The notes below the pieces were generated by a model, which was not told where the DNA came from, did not search any database, and was given only the letters and a program-made list of their open reading frames with translations. The position numbers and the translations under genes are program-made. This document shows positions 23,836 through 34,191 of a stretch of DNA of 64,000 nucleotides, piece after piece. The DNA is from Panonychus citri (lineage: Eukaryota; Arthropoda; Arachnida; Trombidiformes; Tetranychidae), in NCBI RefSeq assembly GCF_014898815.1, contig NW_026515406.1, positions 434,001 to 498,000 on the forward strand, read 5' to 3'. Numbering within the stretch: the first letter of the stretch is position 1; every line of letters begins with the position of its first letter.

Positions 23836-26800
23836 TCACGATGTTAACGTTTTTAACCAACTGAGAATAGTTTCATATGCTTTTTTGCGTTTAGCGTGTT
23901 GCTGCTCTTCGAGGCCCATTATAAAGAGCACTTTGCTTTGGCATTCGAGTGTTGCTTCCTCCTTCCTTTGTGGATCTGCATCATTTTCGGTTGTTTTTTG
24001 TAAGAGATTTGCTACATTAGCCGATAAGCTTAATAAATCGTCGACTGAAGAGTGTATCAAATTGGCCAGTCTATTTACATCCAATTCTGGAAAATTTTCT
24101 GATCCATATATTGCTTTAAGATTTGTATTATGAAATTCTGATGATTCAGCTGCACTTTTCTCTTTACATGTGAAAGTACTTGATGTGGCTTGAACTCGAG
24201 TTGCTGATGATGAGCCAGTGGACGAAGTAGATGGAAGAGATTGTATTTTAACTTGAGGATTTAATGGCAGGACAGTTACCATAGCGGATTTTTTAATCAC
24301 CAAACCATAAAGTTCATGTGGATATTTTCCTCTTGGTTTTAGTTTGAGAATTTCAAATGCTTTCATATTTGCTGTTCCTTTTACTACTGGTAAGACGTAA
24401 GCTCGATAGGCTTCAGGTTTATAATCGCAGATTGCATATCGATCTCGATTAATTAAATAAGTGGCAAAGTTTCCAAAGATTCTTTTATCTTCTGATGTTT
24501 CCCGTGGAAGTATTTGGAAAATGATTATTTTAATATTTGGCTTATGCTTGGCAACATTAAGACACTGTTCACATTCAACGGTGTTCACTCTGCCCGTGAA
24601 CTTGAGCGTTAATGGTAAATATTTTTTGACTTCGGGTCGATCTGATCTAATCACATGATATTTAAATTCAAAATCTCCAAAAGTAGTTATAAATATACCA
24701 GTCATTGAATTGTTTGGTTTACGAGGAAATAGATCAGCATCAGGATCGGATTCTGATGAATCAAGATCGACAACATTACTGGCTGACATTTTTAGCTTTT
24801 TAGGTGAAAGCTTTGCACTGGCAGGATTATTTGAAATGGGTTTTAATTGGTTTGTTGTTGTTTTTGTTAATGATGAAGATGATAAACTTTTTTGTTTGAT
24901 TACTTTTGATGATGATGATGATGATGATCTTGATGGTGATGGTGATGGCGATGGTGATGTTAATGATGAGGCACGTTGTTGTTTCTTTAATACATTTTGT
25001 TTGGATGATTGTTTTGAAGCATTTTGATCAACTTCTGGTAATGTCCGTTTACGGCTAGTTGACTTGGTGTTTGCACTTTTTTCAGGTTCACCTTCATTAG
25101 AATCAGATGAAATATCATCAGTTAATTGAGAAATTGATTGAATAAGTTGAGGTTTTTGTTTCTTAATACTTTGTTGATTAGTAACTGGATCAGTAAGAAA
25201 GGGAATATCTTCCGTTGAAGCACCAATATAAGAACCATAGCGATTGGCAGGCATTAGTTTGAACGTTGTCTCAAGGCCACTTTTAATCTTCTCCAGTGTT
25301 GCTGGTGATGTCCCTCTATTGGATGGTGAAGGGCTTTTAATGTTATTCGAATTTACAGAATCAATTAGATCTGGAGAAAAGGATGAAGAGATTTCTGAAA
25401 AAACTGGTGAATCAGAGATGACATGAGTATGATTACTTTCCCCACTAATTTCTCCTTCCTCCAGTGGTGGTTTTTTTACCAATACACCTAATAGTAGATT
25501 ATCCTCTCTTGGACACTTTTCAAGATTAAGTCGATTTGTGATTGGTAAAAATGCTGGAGGCTCGTTTTCCTTAGGCAAGGGTAATATGTATAATTCTTTG
25601 TATATTTCGCACCTTAACTTGGTTTGAGTGAAATTTTTCTTCTCAATTAGATGTTGATATAATCTTTCGGTAGGATTTTCGTCTTCAATATCTTCAGGAA
25701 TTAATTTGAAAACAATTATGTTTGTTTGAAATTCTGTAGATTCTTTTGTACAACCAAGTAGATTGAAAAAGTCATCAGGGGTACATTTCTCGGTGAAAAC
25801 AAGTGTCTTAGGAATATGCTAAAGTTAAAGAAAAAGAACAGAGAAAGAAAGAGAGAGAGAGAGACAAGATTAGAATACATATAATATCCTCCAATAGGTG
25901 AACACAACTATATAAATCTTTACCTCAATTGCAACAAATAGATCATTAGAAAGTGGTAAGGCAGCAACGTTGAATCCAACAAGAGGAGTATCCAGTCGAC
26001 CGTGATAACAAGGTCTATCTGTTATTACCTGACGTTTAGCTGTAAAAGAAAAGAAAAAAGATTTTAAAAAAAAGAAAATAAAATAGAAATTGGGTAAATA
26101 GTGAAAGTGGAGGGAAAAAAGAGACTGAGGAAAAGATCTTCTGGCCTAAGACACAAGAAAGTGAAAACAATAGGGATAATGATAATGAGAAGAAGAGAAA
26201 ACAGGTTGGGTTTCAAAATAGAAAAGGAAAATAAACCAAAAGAGCCTATGGAAAAGAGAGATAGAAAAAGAGAGAACAAAAGTGATAGCAAGACTTACCA
26301 GAACGAGATTTATCTAAAAAGTGATCAAGCAAATGGTTTGGAAGATCTTCGTCATCACTCTCAACATCAGAGAATTTTATCTCTTTGGAACAACCAAAAC
26401 ATTGCTTATATTTAAATAGAGAAATGAGTAAATTAACATTAAATTAAAAGTATAAATAATAAAGGATGAGAGAGAAAGAGAGTCGGAAAATGGCTAAACA
26501 ATGAAGACACAAGTTGATTTTGGATTAACCAAAGTAATCCAATGGTTAGAGGTAGAAAATGAAACAACCAGAAGGAGAAAAGAATTGGAAATCGGTTTCT
26601 TATTTCAGAAACATAATTTTCTCAGCATGAGAGAAAAATCGGAGAGACACTTTTAAGGTAAAAGAAAAATATGAGGAGATTAAGGGAAAATCAAGGAAAA
26701 AGGAGGTAAAAAACAGGGGAGGAAGGAGGAAGATCGGAAGAAGAGGACAATATTTAAAAAGAAATTGAGACAAAAAAAGAGCAACAAGAAAAGCAAAGAG

Positions 26801-26889
26801 TAGTAACTCCTTACTCTTTGAAAGAAAAGTGTTTTACTTACATAATTGATGGAATCGTCAGGTAAAAAGGAAGATGATTGTTGTTCCAT
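23836..26889 (-). CDS. protein with two SPOC domains, 750 aa
   Basis: Four exons: 26842-26889, 26299-26404, 25924-26039 and 23836-25818; all junctions keep the frame. The start is the ATG of MEQQSSSFLPDD. A short CFGCSK segment lies near residues 18-23. A first SPOC-like domain spans about residues 60-207 (HGRLDTPLVGF, IIVFKLIPE, LYQHLIEKK, ELYILPLPKENEPP, LLLGVLVKK); it reads like the SPOC of PHF3/DIDO-type proteins. A second, more diverged copy spans about 462-600 (FITTFGDFEF, IIIFQILPRE, FGNFATYLINRDRYAICDY, AYVLPVVKG, LYGLVIKKS). Between them is a Ser/Pro/Lys-rich linker with EEGEISGES, a KRTLPE basic patch and an SPSPSPS run. SPOC domains bind phosphorylated partners such as the RNA polymerase II tail, so a nuclear transcription or RNA role is likely. 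I see no PHD, TFIIS-like or RRM domain. The last 50 residues look helical. Confidence 0.75.
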
Positions 26890-27058
26890 CGTCCAAATTA
26901 TTCTGTTGATTAAGCAAAAAAAAACTAGAACACGGAACAATTTAAACAACAATTAAAGAAAGAGATTAAATTAAAATGAGAAGTAGTTTATTGTCTGAAC
27001 ACTTTTCTCTGACTAACCAACACTAACCAAAGAACAAAAAGAAAGAGAAAAAGAAACT

Positions 27059-27072
27059 GTTACCATGGTTAC
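27059..27072. promoter_or_regulatory. RFX/X-box-like site GTTACCATGGTTAC
   Basis: A near-palindrome 170 bp upstream of the SPOC-gene start codon. The same 14 bases occur upstream of the kinesin-5 gene (33139-33152), and a closely related perfect X-box form lies upstream of exportin-2 (50930-50943). The left half GTTACC equals an RFX half-site. Function is inferred from position and recurrence. Confidence 0.45.
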
Positions 27073-27366
27073 TACCTTGGAACAGTTTTTCTATTTTCTT
27101 TTTTTTTCTTTGTTTTTCTTACAGTTTTTGATTATTTTCTTAATTATTTTCTCATTTGTTGATCAATTTTAATTGTTTCTCTTTCACTTTGATTAAATTA
27201 ATCTTTTTCCATCTTCCATCATTGCTAATTTCAAGCTAAATTTTATTTATTTTTCCATCACTGTACAAATGGTTAGTTAATTGTGTTCAATGTGATCATT
27301 TCTGTTTTCTATTATTGTTTGAGATTCAAATTCAATTTAATTTGGTTGATATTAAGTTAACTCTAT

Positions 27367-27401
27367 ATTTTGATTTTGATTTTGATTTTGATTTTGATTT
27401 T
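27367..27401. repeat. (TTTTGA)n hexamer repeat
   Basis: Five to six tandem copies of a TTTTGA unit between the SPOC gene and the mucin-like cluster. Confidence 0.85.
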
Positions 27402-28761
27402 CTCAATTAAATTATGTCCGTGCTTGGATAATTAGTTGTTTAATTGATTGAGATGGTCTCTTGTGCCATTTAAATTGTTTTTTGGGTTATTGGGTTGATT
27501 AAGATTTTGTTTCTTTTTGTAATTTATTAATGTTTATTTTTTTTTCTTTTTCTTTTTCTTTTTTAGCGCCATTTGGAATTGAACCTTTATTATCATTTGG
27601 TTCATTTTGTTAATTGTACTCTTAATATTTTCCACCGACCTTGTATTTGTGGATAATAATCTTCTGTAGATAATTATTATGGTAAAAAGTTCATCTGGAT
27701 GATCCCAAGGGAAACAAATAGAGAGACATAATATTGAAACAATCTCTTCCACCCAATAAGTTTGATCGATTTTAGATTATTCTAGTCACCCAGCTTTAAA
27801 TGTATATTTTTTTTCATGGAAAATGAAACTTACTCTGTTGAACAGTGAATCATTTGCTGTTTCAGTGGTGACCCAATCCAAATATTTGTCCGAATTGCGA
27901 GAAAAACTCACATTGCCCTGTTACTGTTTCCCCTGAAAACGTGATCTCTTCACTCAATGTCACCAAAATGATACCAATTCCAAGTGTAAATTCCAGATCA
28001 ACAATCAATGGCAAACAATTTACCAAGAGGCAACCTTTTCAATGATTCCAAGTTGTTATTGTTGTAATTAAGTTACCTTCCAGTTTCAATCTTCGTTATT
28101 GCTGATACCTGTTACCATATTTTTTAAATCCAATACATTTAGATGATCAAGTTTCTCGTTAATCATGAAAACCTGTTGTAATTACCTGATTCTCGTAAAG
28201 CCATGTGATTTATACGGTTGACTAAATGTGACTCCGTTGGTAATAATAATCCTCCTGCTAATCAAGAGATAAAAACTATTGGCAATTAAAAGTACAATCA
28301 ACTCACGGAAGTGCAAGATAGAAGATAACAAAAAAGTGCCCATCAAGTGATATCACCCACTGAAATATTTTTAAACATTCGCTAATTGTTTGGTTATCCT
28401 TTTAAACAATTTATATATATATATAATCAACTGATTACCTTTTGATTCATTTGCATATCTAAAATTATCCTATTATGTATAATATCAACCTCTAATCCTA
28501 ACAAACAAAAACATACAATCAAATGTTAACTGTTCACTTCGAGCATCATCAAAATCATCATGTTAATCACCTCAATCATTATCATGATAACTAGTATTTA
28601 TTACAATTGTTTTTTAAACCAAAAAATCAAAATAACCAACTAAAACTCTGATAGTTATTGTCTTGGTGAAAAAAAAATAAAAATGAGTTTATTTTCAACT
28701 CGATTAACATTCATGTTATTTTCAACGTAAAATGAATCAATCGAAATTTAGTTGATTACAA

Positions 28762-30420
28762 TTAGTTAACTATTATAACTCCAGTAGTTTTTTTGTATAA
28801 ATCGAGTTGAATTGTTTCGAGTCTTGAATTATCTCGACCTCGTTCAACATTAGTCGAAGTGTTGAATTGTTCTCGTTGTTGTGGATGAATGAAAAGACGA
28901 GAGAAACCAAAGATCAGAAAAGCAACGAAAATGAATCCAAATATTCCGATGAGAATGTAGAAATCTATTGATAGAAGAAGAGATTTTGATTCGATTTAAT
29001 CGTAGAAAAGTTTCTAATTGTTATTGATTGATAAACTCACGTGGTGATTTGGGGGAGAGAGCGAATTTAACTTTCTGCCAGAAAGAAAGTTTTGGTTGAT
29101 TAGTTGGCTCCTTTTCTGGTTTATCGTCTTTTGGACTTTCGGGTGATTCAGTTTTAGGCTCTGAAGGATCTTCGGGTTTTGATGTTTCAGGTTCGGGTTC
29201 GGGTTGTGACTCAGTTTGGGGTTCGGGTTCTGATGGATCTTCGGGTTTTGATGTTTCAGGTTCGGGTTCGGGTTGTGACTCAGTTTGGGGTTCGGGTTCT
29301 GATGGATCTTCGGGTTTTGGAGTTTCAGGTTTTACTTCAGGTTCTGGTTGAGGGTCGGGTTGAGGTTCAGATGGATCATTAGGTTTTGATGTTTCAGATT
29401 CGGGTTGAGGTTCTGATGGATTATCGGACTTTGGTTCTGATTCTGGTTCTGGTTTAGTTTCGGGTTTTGACGAATCGTCGGGTTTTGGAGTTTCAGGTTT
29501 TACTTCAGGTTCTGGTTGTGATTCTGGTTCTGATTTAGTCTCGGGTTCTGATGAACCGTCGGGTTTAGTTTCGGGTTCAGGTTGTGATGGGTCATCGGAT
29601 TTTGATTCTGGTTTTGTTTCTGGCTCTGATGGATCATTAGGTTTTGATGATTCAGATTCGGGTTGTGATTCTGGTTGAGGCTCTGATGGATTATCGGACT
29701 TTGTTTCTGATTCTGGTTCTGATTTAGTCTCGGGTTCTGATGAACCGTCGGGTTTTACTTCAGGTTCTGGTTTAGGCTCAGTTTGTGGTTCGAGGTCTGA
29801 TTCTGATTTAGTTTCGGGTTCTGACGAGTCGTTAGGTTTGACTTCGGGTTCTGGTTGAGGTTCTGATGGATCATCAGATTTTGATGTTTCAGGTTCGGGT
29901 TGTGGCTGTGAGGGGTCAGAGTTTTTCTGATCGTTATCAGTTGATTGCTTAGAATCATCCGAAGTTGATTTGTTTTGATCACTTTGGTCACTTTTAGGTT
30001 GATCTTGACCATCGGCATTTGGATTAACTTGATCGTCTACTTTAGGCTGAGATTGGTCATCACTAGTTTCTGACTTTAATTGATCATCAGCTGATTGGTC
30101 ATCGGACTTTTCCTTAGACGATTCGTCAGCTGTCACATCAGATTTTGATTGGTCATCAGTTTTAACTTGATCATCGACTTTTGGTTCAACATTTTCACCA
30201 CTAGATTGATCTGGATCGTCACTTTTAACCAAATTAGGAACAACTGATCAACAATCAATGAGAAAAAAACAATTAAAACTAAATCGTTGAACAGATTTGA
30301 ATAGATTTCGAATCAAGAAACAAAAATTAAACAAAACACATAACCAATTAATCAACAATTAACTAACCACTTACCTAGAAAAATAGTTAAACAAAGAGCA
30401 AAGTAAAAAGTTAATTTCAT
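28762..30420 (-). CDS. type I membrane protein with acidic Pro/Glu/Ser/Asp repeat ectodomain, 483 aa
   Basis: Three exons: 30375-30420 (signal peptide MKLTFYFALCLTIFL), 29041-30243 and 28762-28964. Both introns are phase 1. The ectodomain (about residues 25-400) is entirely low complexity: first Asp/Gln/Ser-rich units such as KSDDQ, then SEPE, KPETKPEPE and a 23-residue unit (SKPEDPSEPEPQTESQPEPE plus three) in tandem. It ends with a short basic/aromatic segment, LSFWQKVKFAL. The last exon encodes one membrane helix (FYILIGIFGFIFVAFLIFGF, about 418-437) and a 46-residue tail. The layout (tiny signal exon, one huge stalk exon, separate membrane/tail exon, phase-1 joints) is the same as in the mucin-like genes at 34-47 kb, so I place it in that cluster. 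It has no MAM-like region. I do not recognise a named family. Confidence 0.72.
29166..29303. repeat. 69-bp coding tandem repeat
   Basis: Two complete, virtually identical 69-bp units and the start of a third, encoding a 23-residue Pro/Glu repeat of the preceding gene. Unequal exchange here would change stalk length without breaking the frame. Confidence 0.85.
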
Positions 30421-31120
30421 TATGGTTAATTGTTAGTAAGTCAATTAGACTGAGAAAAAAGTTTATAGCACTTGGAATTTATAATTAATAACTGTACTCG
30501 AAAACGAGTTAATTGTAACAATCAAGTATAATTTATATATTTGATTTCGTTCAGTGTTTAGTTCATTAATTAATAGGTGTAATTACCTGTGATCTAATCA
30601 GTGAGCCATTTGAAGATTTAATCAATCTAGTGAATCAACAATGAAAAACTTGAATAATCACAATTAAAAATAAAATGACATCGTATTAATAACTTATTAT
30701 GATTTAGGTCGAAACAATTAACAATTAATTTTCTCATCGATTTTAATTACATTTCCTTTTCGTCATTATTTATATTTATGGTCCAAATGGTGATGACCGT
30801 TAATCAGTTAATTGTAATAGAGAATAAAAATATATTCGTATCGATGATTTAATCTATTGAGAAAATCACCGATGCTGGTTAATTGTAATTCCATTTTAAA
30901 TTGTGATTGTACTTTTTTTTGTGATTTATTATTTCACCAAATAACGCAAGGGGTAAACAATTATGATAATAATGATGTAAACAAAAAGATGTGTAATTAA
31001 CAAAAATTTTAGTAAAAATAAGTACCAATGATTTAACAAGTTGATTGTTGATTGTTGAAGGATGACGACGACGACGATGATGATGATGATGATGATGATG
31101 ATGGATTAATTAGTTAATTT
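30421..31120. other. intergenic with (GAT/GAC)n repeat
   Basis: Promoter side of the acidic membrane protein and 3' flank of kinesin-5. A triplet run (GAC then GAT units) spans 31061-31103, just downstream of the kinesin stop codon. No coding signal. Confidence 0.6.
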
Positions 31121-32978
31121 CTACAGGTTTGAATCTTCTTGTTTGACTGGAGATGTTGGTAAATCGGTTAATTGTTGGGATATTTTTCTTGGTGTTTTTC
31201 CGGTTGGTGAATCGATTACTAATTGACGGGTGAGCTTTTGTAAGTCCATTTTTCGATGGCGATTTTCTCGACGAAATTCACTTCGCATATTGTTTAACAT
31301 GGAATGACATTGACTTGAATATTCATCGACTTCCACGGCGAATGTGTTAATCATCTCTTGTTCTTCATTCAATCTTGATTCCACTTGTTTACGAAATTCA
31401 TCGAGAAGCAAATATCCAACTTCGACTGGTTGCAAATCTTTCCGTGAATGTTGTTAATTTATCTCGCAATTGCTTGGCATTGTTTTCGATTCGATCTTGA
31501 AGCTCTTCCATTCTACATTCGACCATCCGATCGAAATTTTGATCTTGAATATCGAGGTTCGATTGAAGTTGTTCGATTACTTTCTTGTTATTTGCTTCGT
31601 TGTTCTTTAATTTGGACACTTTTTTGAACAAAATGGTTGCATCTTTAGATGAATTCTCAGCAAAAGATAAAATTCTCTGCATTTTTTTCGTTTTATTTTC
31701 CAATTCTTCTTCCTTCTCCTTAAGGATTCTCTTCGTTCCCTGAAGATCTTTATTAACTCTTTCCATCTCTTGAATTTGAGCAGCAATTTGACCGTGAATT
31801 TCCTCAATCATTTTATCGTGTTTAGCGACTTTGTCAATCATCGTATTGTAATCGTCACCATCTAAATAAATTCCTTCTTTGTTGATACAATTTCTCAAAT
31901 CTTTTTGTAATTTAGAAATTTTTTCAGCATAGTCACGTAAAAATGCCTTCTTATTGATCCTTTTATTTGCCTCGGGCTTATTGGTGATTCGTTTTGCTCT
32001 TTGAGCATATTCCAGGGTAGATGCAGTATCTTCACAATCATCTATCGATGGTGAAATGGTGGCAACAATTGAGGTTCTCGTTTTACCACCAAGAGAATCT
32101 TGAAGAAGACGTGTAAGCTTTGATTCTCTATAAGGTATGTGAGCAGTTGACTTATTAACTAAACAATTGATTACTCTTCCAAGTGATAGAAGACTTTGAT
32201 TGATACAAGTTGCTTCTCTTGCTCTTCTATCAACAGCTCCAGAACGGGAGAGACTTTCACTTCCAGCTAAATCGACAAGATTCAATTTACCAATGCGAAC
32301 CATTTCATCTCCATTGGCCGTTTCATCGGTAACATAAACTGTAATCGTGAAAATGGTATGACTTCGTGAGGAACAAGCATTTAACAGAGTGGCTGCTGTT
32401 TGACGTTTAGCTGATCCTTTTTGTAACAATTTATAAACCTCATCTTTACTTGTGATCACAGTTTCTTCTAGATTACAGACAATCACAGATCCTTTCTTAT
32501 TTATATCGTCAAACATTTTCAGTTTAACAATGTCATCTGAAGCCGCCAGCAGGTCATATAATTCCTCATTGTAAAGCTCAAGAAATGATACCTTTATGGT
32601 ACAATCACGTCCTTCAAGACACTCGAAAAGTTGACAAAAAGATCGAGGTACAAGTCCAGCCAATGGATCACTTTGCCAATCACTACAGTTTAAAGTATGT
32701 TTTCCCTCCATGGTAAATGTTTTACCGGTTCCAGTTTGACCATAGGCGAAAACTGTACAATTATAACCATCGAGAACTTGATCAATCAGGGGAGCCAGGA
32801 CTGATCGATAAATTTCAATTTGAGTTGATTCTTCGGTGAATATATTATCATAAACAAAGGTCTTGTCTTTCAAAATGACCTCTTTCTTTTCCCTCTTAAC
32901 CGTTAAGGTGTCATTCCGAATTTCACTTTCCTTTAAAGGTCTACAACGAACATAGACTTTAATATTTTGACTCATCAT
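31121..32978 (-). CDS. kinesin-5 (Eg5/KIF11/Klp61F family), short and apparently frameshifted
   Basis: A plus-end motor of the bipolar kinesin-5 class that slides spindle microtubules. The frame from 32978 encodes a full motor domain (residues about 4-345): YGQTGTGKT P-loop at 79-87, NACSSRSH (switch I), DLAGSE (switch II), HIPYRESKLTRLLQDSLGG. A neck and coiled-coil start follow to about residue 525, where this frame stops (31398). A second frame, overlapping it and open from about 31450 to 31121, continues with more coiled-coil and a BimC-box-like SPTGKTPRK followed by TSPVK, the Cdk1-target tail of kinesin-5. I see no GT-AG pair at the junction. The two parts would make roughly 620 residues, far less than the usual 1000 or so, so much of the stalk is missing. 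Possible explanations are a real frameshift (decaying gene or retrocopy), an assembly error, or an unrecognised intron. No introns elsewhere. Confidence 0.8.
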
Positions 32979-33138
32979 CTTTAATAATTCGGTTGATAGA
33001 ACAGTTAATTAAACAATCAAATAAATAATCAGATAAAAACAACACAACAATTAACAGGGAAAAAAAAGAGCAAAATATCAACTAACATTTAAAAAGAAAC
33101 GAAAATGATAAAATTTAAAATTTGTTTTTCCAATTTTG

Positions 33139-33152
33139 GTTACCATGGTTAC
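33139..33152. promoter_or_regulatory. RFX/X-box-like site GTTACCATGGTTAC
   Basis: Identical to the 14-base site at 27059-27072, here 161 bp upstream of the kinesin-5 start codon. Confidence 0.45.
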
Positions 33153-33299
33153 GAGAACTTTTAGTTATTTAATAATCCACAAGATGACGCAGCCATTCAA
33201 ATGAATTCCAAACAGTAAGAAATTGCGAAAATTAATTCAGTAGTTGATTCAATTTCTAAATCATTCCAACGGATATTGAACAGCATTCAATTCCTGAGA

Positions 33300-33539
33300 C
33301 TAATGAAATAAATGACTGATTCCTGCGAATCTCGACTTGACACCAGTGTATTGTGACCTCGTTGATGGGGAAAATGTAACGGTATTTTGTCTCATCGTTG
33401 TTTGTTCCATGTCATCGTTGAACTGATCTGGATTTCGGCAACATTTAATTAACAAATAGCTATTCAAGGGGAGAGTAATTAATAACAATTCCAATGTGAC
33501 CTCAAGTAGAATCATATAATCTTGTTGAGTAGAGCTCAT
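33300..33539 (-). pseudogene. orphan membrane/tail exon of the mucin-like family (copy 1)
   Basis: From the ATG at 33539 the frame has 79 codons. It has one hydrophobic helix (ILLEVTLELLLITLPLNSYL), a CCRNPDQFNDD segment and a tail ending in SHLF plus one residue. Read as a terminal exon, an acceptor (CAACAAG) leaves 33300-33520, which fits the phase-1 membrane exons of the neighbours. No signal-peptide or stalk exon lies just upstream; that place is taken by the inverted kinesin fragment. A close copy lies at 41506-41734. It is probably the surviving 3' exon of a broken family member, although an independent small membrane protein is possible. Confidence 0.5.
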
Positions 33540-33683
33540 GATGATAATTAACACGGGAACAATTTGAACCTCAATAACAATTAAGTCAAAAGATTAACCA
33601 AATAAATATGATTACATTTAAAGATTTTAAATTTTTTGGATTCGATTTGATTAGATTATCCTAACTAAGTTTATATTGTTGCT

Positions 33684-34110
33684 AATTGTTTAGTTAATAA
33701 GTCAACTGCTCACATACCTTATAGAGAATCAAAGCTTACACGTCTTCTTCAAGATTCTCTTGGTGGTAAAACGAGAACCTCAATTGTTGCCACCATTTCA
33801 CCATCGATAGATGATTGTGAAGATACTGCATCTACCCTGGAATATGCTCAAAGAGCAAAACGAATCACCAATAAGCCCGAGGCAAATAAAAGGATCAATA
33901 AGAAGGCATTTTTACGTGACTATGCTGAAAAAATTTCTAAATTACAAAAAGATTTGAGAAATTGTATCAACAAAGAAGGAATTTATTTAGATGGTGACGA
34001 TTACAATACGATGATTGACAAAGTCGCTAAACACGATAAAATGATTGAGGAAATTCACGGTCAAATTGCTGCTCAAATTCAAGAGATGGAAAGAGTTAAT
34101 AAAGATCTTC
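33684..34110 (+). repeat. inverted 427-bp duplicate of kinesin-5 coding sequence
   Basis: This segment is the reverse complement of 31742-32168 inside the kinesin-5 gene. By eye I find no mismatch over 427 bases. It covers the end of the motor domain and the neck coil. The kinesin frame stays open and runs on for 22 codons of unrelated Thr/Ser-rich sequence (LETTKSSTKTESTNYYITTA) to a stop at 34175. It has no P-loop and no promoter or start of its own that I can see, so it is a gene fragment, possibly a chimeric ORF. Confidence 0.92.
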
Positions 34111-34191
34111 TTGAAACTACTAAATCATCAACGAAAACTGAATCAACTAATTATTATATTACCACAGCACAATAATACTAATTACTGATTA

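Larger units (their letters stand above)
26890..28761. other. intergenic, SPOC promoter side
   Basis: Contains the shared palindrome at 27059-27072 and a (TTTTGA)n run near 27367-27401. The segment 27780-28110 is less AT-rich. On the minus strand it carries a frame of about 58 codons with non-repetitive composition (27882-28057) that I cannot match to anything. No gene is called. Confidence 0.45.

Noticed and set aside
27534..27752. 72-codon minus ORF ending in poly-Lys
   Set aside because: The Lys run is a TTTTTC-rich tract; no splice or family support.
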